From Armillaria gallica (lineage: Eukaryota; Basidiomycota; Agaricomycetes; Agaricales; Physalacriaceae): a stretch of 64,000 nt of DNA. The notes under the pieces are model-generated. The model ran no database searches. It was not told the DNA's origin and saw only the letters and a program-made list of their open reading frames with translations. The DNA is taken from contig JBANDB010000005.1 of NCBI GenBank assembly GCA_037576215.1, positions 2,046,001 through 2,110,000 of the forward strand, given 5' to 3'. Positions 60,766 through 64,000 of the stretch are shown here, piece by piece. Positions within the stretch are counted from its first letter, which is position 1, and every line of letters starts with the position of its first letter. Made by a program: the position numbers and the translations under genes.

Positions 60766-62257
60766 ATTTAGAACTGACTAGTCAGAGGGACCTTGCTAAG
60801 TAGCTCCACGGTTCTACGAGCGTGCAGCATACAAAGTAGAGAGTGTAGGATGTTCGAGTCTTTCTGCCAGCGCAGAGGTATGGGGCAGCGAAATTCGATA
60901 ATCTGGTAGACATGTGGTGCTCATATAACCCATAATTGCAGACTCCCAGAGACTTGAGGGGCAGAAACTGGCATATGTTATAACAAGAAGCTGCAAGTGA
61001 GGCGATGAAAACAGAATGAGAGCTGAAAGCGGTGATTGCCCTTTTGGGTCAGTGATTGTGGATCGACCACGTGCATTTGCACGGCATTGTCCACGGATCT
61101 CTCCGAGTCGCTACCGAGCAATTTTCTTACGCCCCACCATCATCCGGCTTCTGCGATGAACTTTCGAAGCCGGTATCCTGCGCCTTGTTTTGTCATTCTT
61201 TTCGCACCTCTCGGGTCCTGATCAGCCCGGACTGACACCAGGACCTGATTAATGCAGATAATCATAAGTGGTCGACCGCACTGTCTCCCGGACGCTCCCA
61301 CAGTGTACTATTTGACCAACAGACGAAACCGAAACGTCCAACGTCCACCTCCTGATCCGCCGGAAAACGTCGGAGAACGTACAACATGGTAGAACTTCAC
61401 TCTTGAACTTCGTAATCGTTAACTTTATCGGCAATATACGATGTACGAGCGGTTCCGTGCGTCAGGAATAACTGGGGAGGACGGGTCAGTTGAATATCCG
61501 TCCCGTTAATAATTGACGAATTTGTGCCCATCTCCAGTGAATCTCCACAGGCTCTGACTTTATAATAAGGTTTTTTTTTACCATCGAGATATTTTCTTCT
61601 AGACCAGTGTCAAACTTGATAGGATGCACGGATGAATCAACGAAACAAGCAATGCCTCCTTCCATCAAGGGCACGAATTCAATGGACACAGCGCTTCGCC
61701 CACTTAGGCGGCACGGGTGTTTCAATGACCGAGATAGCCTAATTTCCCTAGCCTAAAATAGGGACGGCATTGTTTCAACTCAATGTTTTCCAGCGCTCCG
61801 CCGACTTGAAAATCCTATCCATTCATGATCCACGGCGGTCCATCAAAATCGTCAAGACCGATGGTGATGTCTGACAATCAATCAGTGATATATCACAAGC
61901 AAGCGCTGATACTCGGGTTCAGTGGCTGCGCGGTTTCCAACAGTTCGCGGGATGCTTGAGCGAACGTACACATTTTTTCAGATACTTCCAGTCGTATCGA
62001 ATGGCCAACGAGCGATTTATGTTGCATTGTGAAATGCAGACTCTAGCCATGGGATGATAAGCGGCGTTGTGGTACCTGGCAGCTGCCAAGTCGGGTGCTT
62101 GCTAGGCGCTCTTCGAAGCTAGTCTAACTATATCGGATTTCGTTCCTATGATGGTGACATCGCCGTGATCGTTTCATCCATATAAGAACTTCAGGGATGT
62201 CTGCGTATTTTCGACACCACCAACGTCTTACTCATCTTTCTCCCAGCGCTGCTCGAC
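60766..62257. other. Intergenic before the metacaspase gene
   Basis: No frame with recognisable content. CATATAAG at 62178 is a possible TATA element about 75 bp before the metacaspase ATG. Confidence 0.45.
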
Positions 62258-64000
62258 ATGGATGAACTGCAAATTCAAGCTACCCCGGAGCCTACCCTGG
62301 GCGCCTCGCGCCAAAAGAAAGCCCTAATTATTGCTATCAGAAAGACGTCCGACCCGAAGCTAGGAGAACTAGGGTGTCCACATCGCGATGCAAAAAATAT
62401 TGGACAGCTACTAATTGGTAAGCATTTATCGTGCTTCTTCGCGCACACACCAATTCGATACTCCCTAGAGGTCTATGGCTACAATGCTGGGAACGTAGTG
62501 ACCCTGTTGGACGCCGATGATGAAGATTCGCGCCTCAATTCCAATCAACCCACCCGCACAAATATGGTGAGCCTTCTAATTATGTGGGTTTCTTCAGGCG
62601 TCATTGTTCGAAATCAATTTTATTAGATCAAACACATGTGCGACTTGACCCAAGATGCCCAACCAGGAGATCAATTCTTCTTTTACTGTACGTGTCGACA
62701 CCGCGTCGACCTCAAGAAGGCATACTCAAATACTTACTTTGTAGTTTCGGGGCATAGTACGCAAGATATCAACATGTCTGGCACGGAAGAAGATGGGAAG
62801 GACGAGTGTAAGTCTTTAATGATAGACTACCAACCAACTCACGATGTCCCACCAGATATGATGACCGGAGAGGGAAGCTGCATCCGAGATAATGTAAGCC
62901 ACTTAAACAGTCATATATCTTCTTGAGTTCACGATAACTAGGATCTTCGAAAATACCTCGTCGACTCCCTCCCTGCTGGTTGCCAACTCACGGTGGAGCT
63001 CATCCCTTATCCAATGCTAACAAGGCGTACTGAATCCTGATATCTGGTTAATCAGGCTGTGCTTGATACATGCCACTCGGGATCCTTATTAGGCGAGTCT
63101 TCTCTCTTGGGTCATTTCACCCGTTGTTTGCTAAGAGTACAACTCGATTAGACCTGTCGCATTACCGATGTAATCGCGTCTTTGGCCCACAGAGGTCAGA
63201 TTCGTGGCGGAAAGGTCTTACAAATGTCCCTAACGAGACGGGTGAGTCTTCAAAACATTTTGAGCAGCCACGTTGGCCTGCTGACAGAGGATCTCAGAAG
63301 GAAACGTGCCGCATTCCCCTCAAATTATCGATCTCCAGGGTGAGACATCTAGCTAACGTTTACCATGGCGTGCTCTCAACGATACTTTCAAGACTTGATC
63401 AACAATATTTCGGAGGATTCTGATTCTGATTCTGATACTGATTCCCGTTTGGATCTCGATACACGTACGTTTACCGACAAAGATTCGATGTGCTTCTCTC
63501 CGGACGCAGGCACCTTCTGTACTGGACTCTGCAAAATTTCCGGCGAGCCTCCAAAAGGAGCAAACGTCGTACGTGTTTCTTGACGTTACATGCATGGGGC
63601 TTATGTCCGTTTAGGTGTGTATTTCTTCGTGCAAGGACAGTCAATCAACTTGGGAAATCGAAGGAAAAGGATATTCAATGTCCAATGTGCGTGGCTTACG
63701 ATACATCCTTCGGAGGGGTCTAAATACGGACATCTCAATCCAGGTCCTAATCGAATATTGTAGTATGTGCTCATAATATTGCTCCGTGCGTCGTAGACTC
63801 ACTGACCTTCGCCACAGGACGTCAACATCATCCTACATTGGAGAAACTCATGTTACATGTCATGTGGGTGTATCTGGTTTCTTTCCTTTCCCTAGCTCGT
63901 GAACTGAAGGGTTTTGGCAGACAAGAAACTCGAAAAACAATAACGAACAATCACTCCCGGCGACAGAGCTATGCAAAAAAGATGAAAGCGTGGTATAAAA
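62258..64000 (+). CDS. Metacaspase-like protease, cut by the window end
   Basis: Readable exons: 62258-62417, 62469-62566, 62627-62687, 62745-62893, 62942-62992, 63056-63092 and 63152-63241. Further exons start at 63288 and continue to the edge (for example ISSCKDSQSTWE after the acceptor near 63615). Residues 20-60 start the caspase fold (KKALIIAIRK, then HRDAKNIGQLLI). Catalytic His110 (SGHSTQ) and Cys179 (LDTCHSGS) are both present. ISSCKDSQ and MSNVRGLRYIL form the p10-like part. There is no long proline/glutamine-rich prodomain before the fold. Type I fungal metacaspases cleave after Arg/Lys, depend on calcium, and act in ageing, stress and proteostasis. The intron 63093-63151 starts with GC. 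No close relation to the two caspases at 4.8-7.8 kb beyond the fold. Confidence 0.82.

Overview
The window reads as nuclear DNA of a filamentous basidiomycete, most likely a wood- or litter-inhabiting Agaricomycete. Genes are broken by many introns of about 50-60 bp with GT/GC-AG ends and CTGAC/CTAAT branch points. The gene content also fits: an AA9 copper monooxygenase, AMP-binding/carrier/thioesterase (NRPS-like) enzymes, fungal caspase-fold proteases, F-box and MYND proteins, and an ABCC transporter. Because of the introns, most long reading frames are only exons; spliced models are given where splice sites could be read. Several frames open only with GTG or TTG, which are not real starts here.

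Layout. (1) 0.4-2.6 kb: an F-box protein on the minus strand and a small thioesterase relic. (2) 3.4-7.8 kb: a caspase locus with a small standalone helical protein (+), a caspase fused to a homologous helical domain (-), and a second caspase without it (-). (3) 8.4-25.9 kb: three direct copies of one NRPS-like A-T-TE gene on the minus strand. Copy A is split by a Helitron and decayed, copy B looks best preserved, and copy C carries a 1-nt deletion. (4) 28.1-29.7 kb: an intron-containing tRNA-Asp(GTC) and a complete nine-exon AA9 LPMO. (5) 31.5-33.2 kb: a MYND zinc-finger protein; a decayed paralogue lies at 59.8-60.8 kb. (6) 33.6-52.5 kb: three copies of a duplicated block, each with a multipass membrane protein (+) followed by a basic, proline-rich, probably nuclear protein (-). 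The third block is the best preserved and has a second Helitron just upstream of its membrane gene. (7) 52.8-59.3 kb: a full-length ABCC transporter (-). (8) 62.3 kb to the right edge: a metacaspase-like gene, cut by the window end.

Main points of interest: a free copy of a small domain beside a caspase carrying that same domain, which suggests a homotypic adaptor/protease pair; two rolling-circle transposons with matching termini whose insertion points can be fixed to the base by comparison with uninterrupted paralogues; and local gene triplications in which one copy survives and the others decay by identifiable lesions. The genes do not form one obvious pathway. The A-T-TE array and the ABCC transporter could belong to specialised metabolism, but they lie about 27 kb apart with unrelated genes between.
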